Source: Limnoglobus roseus
Lineage (GTDB): Bacteria > Planctomycetota > Planctomycetia > Gemmatales > Gemmataceae
NCBI RefSeq assembly: GCF_008254045.1
Contig: NZ_CP042425.1
Location: forward strand, 7,330,163-7,394,162
Reading direction: 5' to 3'
DNA: 64,000 bases
Shown here: positions 62,583 to 64,000 of the stretch, in pieces
Layout of the letters: each line of letters starts with the position of its first letter
Numbering within the stretch: position 1 is the first letter of the stretch
Made by a program: the position numbers and the translations under genes
The notes under the pieces: model-generated
The model's input: only the letters and a program-made list of their open reading frames with translations
What the model was told of the DNA's origin: nothing
Database searches by the model: none

Positions 62583-64000
62583 TCCGAGAGGGCGGAGGGT
62601 CGTTTCGCATCACTTCCGAGGGTCGGTAGTCGGATTTCAAACCGGCTCCCCTGCCCCACTTCGCTCCGCGCGTCAACGCGGCCACCGAAAGCCTTCACGA
62701 TCCGCGCGGTCACGCTCAGGCCCAAACCGACGCCGCCGATTCCTTGCCGCCTTGCTTCCGAGGAGCGGAAGAACGGTTCGAAGGCGTGGCCGAGGTCCTC
62801 GTCTCGCATCCCGTTCCCGCGGTCTTCCACGGCGATGACCAACCCGTCGGCCTCGCGGCCGAGGCGAACCTCGATCGGCGTTCCGGTCGGGCTGTACTTC
62901 AAGGCGTTGTCTATGAGATTGTCCAGGGCTTGGCCCAGCAACGCCGGTTGTCCGAGTGAGATGAGCGACTCACCAGAGGGGACGGCGGTTCTCAAGTCTG
63001 CGAAGCGATGGTGGTTGGCCCACGACTCGGCGACGTGCGTCGGGAGCCAGTGGCCGAGGTCGATCCGTTCGAGGTCCGGCAGACGCGCCTCGGCATCGGC
63101 CTGGGCCAGAAATAAGAGCATCTCTACGATGTCGCGCAGGCGGTTGGTCTGCGTCTTGACCGACGCCAACGCCCGCCGGTAGTCGTCCGGCTCGCGGTCC
63201 CGCCGGAGGGCGACCTCGACTTGGCCAAGAATCGCGGTCAGCGGCGTCCGCAGTTGGTGGGCCGCCTCACCGGTGAACTGTTTCTGCCGCTCGAAGGCGA
63301 GTTGCAGCCGGCCGAGCAGGTCGTTAAAGGCCGTGGCCAGATCGGCAAGTTCATCGCGTGAAGTGGGTGACGGGAGCCGGCCGTGGAGGTTGTCGGCAGT
63401 GATCTCCTGCACGCCCGCGGCCATCTTCGTCACCGGGAGCAACGCCCGACGGCACACCCAGCGACCACCGACCGCCGCCAACAACCAGACACCCAGCGAC
63501 ACGCCGACTAACCATCCGGCCAGAGTCGAGAGCGTCTGGTGAACCGAGGCCAGCGGCAGGGCCGTGACGAACGTCAGTCGTTGATACCGTTCGTCACCGG
63601 GGTGGCGGGCCGCACCGGGTACGGCCCGTCGTTCCACGATGTCGGGTCGCGGGTGGGAGAGGGACCGCCGGTAGACCCGCCACAGTTCGCCGTCCCGGGT
63701 GGCTAGGGATCGCGTCACCCGGTCATCCGCGCCGGCCGTGGTCGCCTCGTACAGCGACTGACCCGCTTCGCCGTCCACCTCCCGGCCGCCGTTGTCGAAG
63801 ACGGTCCACACCAGTCTTCCGTCCCCGCGCGGCACGATCAGCGTTCGCTCCTTGCGGTCCCACTCCAGGCCATCAGGTTCAACCTCGGTCGCTGCCACGA
63901 GCGTTTCGAGGGTGGCCGCGGCCCGGTCGTCGAGTTGCCTCAAGAGGTGCGTGCGGGCCAGCGAATAGAGCGTGCCCGAGAACGCCACCAGCACGACGGC
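62579..64000 (-). CDS. Sensor histidine kinase, 5' end cut by window
   Basis: At least 473 residues; the frame is open to the window edge, so the N terminus is missing. It has part of a first membrane helix, a periplasmic sensor (about 20-155) and a second helix (LAGWLVGVSLGVWLLAAVGG). A HAMP domain follows (PVTKMAAGVQEITADNLHGR), then HisKA with His in [15 protein letters not shown]. HATPase boxes are DNLIDNALKYSP, VEDRGNGM and GVGLGLSV. It resembles classical two-component sensors of the QseC/PhoQ kind. Its response regulator would lie upstream, outside the window. Confidence 0.93.
   Translation of the reverse strand, partial: AVVLVAFSGTLYSLARTHLLRQLDDRAAATLETLVAATEVEPDGLEWDRKERTLIVPRGDGRLVWTVFDNGGREVDGEAGQSLYEATTAGADDRVTRSLATRDGELWRVYRRSLSHPRPDIVERRAVPGAARHPGDERYQRLTFVTALPLASVHQTLSTLAGWLVGVSLGVWLLAAVGGRWVCRRALLPVTKMAAGVQEITADNLHGRLPSPTSRDELADLATAFNDLLGRLQLAFERQKQFTGEAAHQLRTPLTAILGQVEVALRRDREPDDYRRALASVKTQTNRLRDIVEMLLFLAQADAEARLPDLERIDLGHWLPTHVAESWANHHRFADLRTAVPSGESLISLGQPALLGQALDNLIDNALKYSPTGTPIEVRLGREADGLVIAVEDRGNGMRDEDLGHAFEPFFRSSEARRQGIGGVGLGLSVTARIVKAFGGRVDARSEVGQGSRFEIRLPTLGSDAKRPSALSE

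Overview
This window comes from a high-GC planctomycete, most probably of the Gemmataceae. The reasoning is from protein families: a DUF1559 pseudopilin-like protein, a DUF4337 membrane protein, a planctomycete HEAT-repeat secreted protein, a giant surface protein with a 'FERLDER'-type N-terminal motif, DUF11/CARDB-like lipoproteins, and a type VI secretion system (T6SS) of unusual composition. No rRNA, CRISPR array or plasmid origin was seen. All calls come from reading the sequence; no database search was run.

Left part (1-9.7 kb): a decayed IS630-type transposase, a truncated copy of a tRNA-Val 5' half, a short GGGGACAGAATT repeat cluster and an intact tRNA-Val(UAC). Then, on the minus strand, comes an iron-sulfur operon in the order iscR-iscS-iscU-iscA-hscB; its usual partner hscA is missing where the mobile debris begins. 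It is followed by three lipoprotein genes, a DUF1559 protein with a terminator, and an ACT-domain protein.

Middle left (9.8-22 kb): a 2,396-residue secreted protein with a C-type-lectin-like domain, 16 Ig-like repeats that each carry an EF-hand-like loop, a cadherin-like domain and FG-GAP repeats. After it lie a DUF4337 protein, an FHA-GAF histidine kinase, small ORFs, a short M50-like membrane protease, and remnants of an excisionase/integrase.

T6SS island (22-62 kb): the forward genes are tssK-tssL-tssM (short form); vgrG-DUF6931-a TssB/TssC fusion-like sheath protein-tssB-a candidate pore-forming protein; and tssA-tssC-hcp-hcp-two divergent hcp-like genes-tssE-tssF-tssG. The last block continues into a SUMF1-like protein, a response regulator, an H-box/receiver protein and a MinD/ParA-type ATPase. 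Two reverse-strand blocks are interleaved. One encodes two very large membrane-anchored proteins with degenerate caspase folds, one also with a vWA domain. The other encodes an outer-membrane beta-barrel-like protein, two Ala/Ser-rich proteins that share an M-x-C-x-C N terminus, a PAAR spike tip and a methyltransferase. tssH (ClpV) and tssJ are not in the window.

Reading the island as a whole: the tail tube (four Hcp-fold proteins), sheath (TssB, TssC and a fused paralogue), baseplate (TssE, F, G, K, A), a reduced inner-membrane anchor (TssL, short TssM) and spike (VgrG, PAAR) are all present. Likely cargo and regulatory genes are mixed in. The most novel-looking parts are the sheath fusion, the pseudo-caspase pair, the Hcp with an inserted coiled coil, the M-x-C-x-C Ala-rich pair beside PAAR, the candidate alpha-pore-forming protein, and the receiver/ParA module at the 3' end. 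The right edge holds a short EamA-type protein and a sensor kinase cut by the window end.
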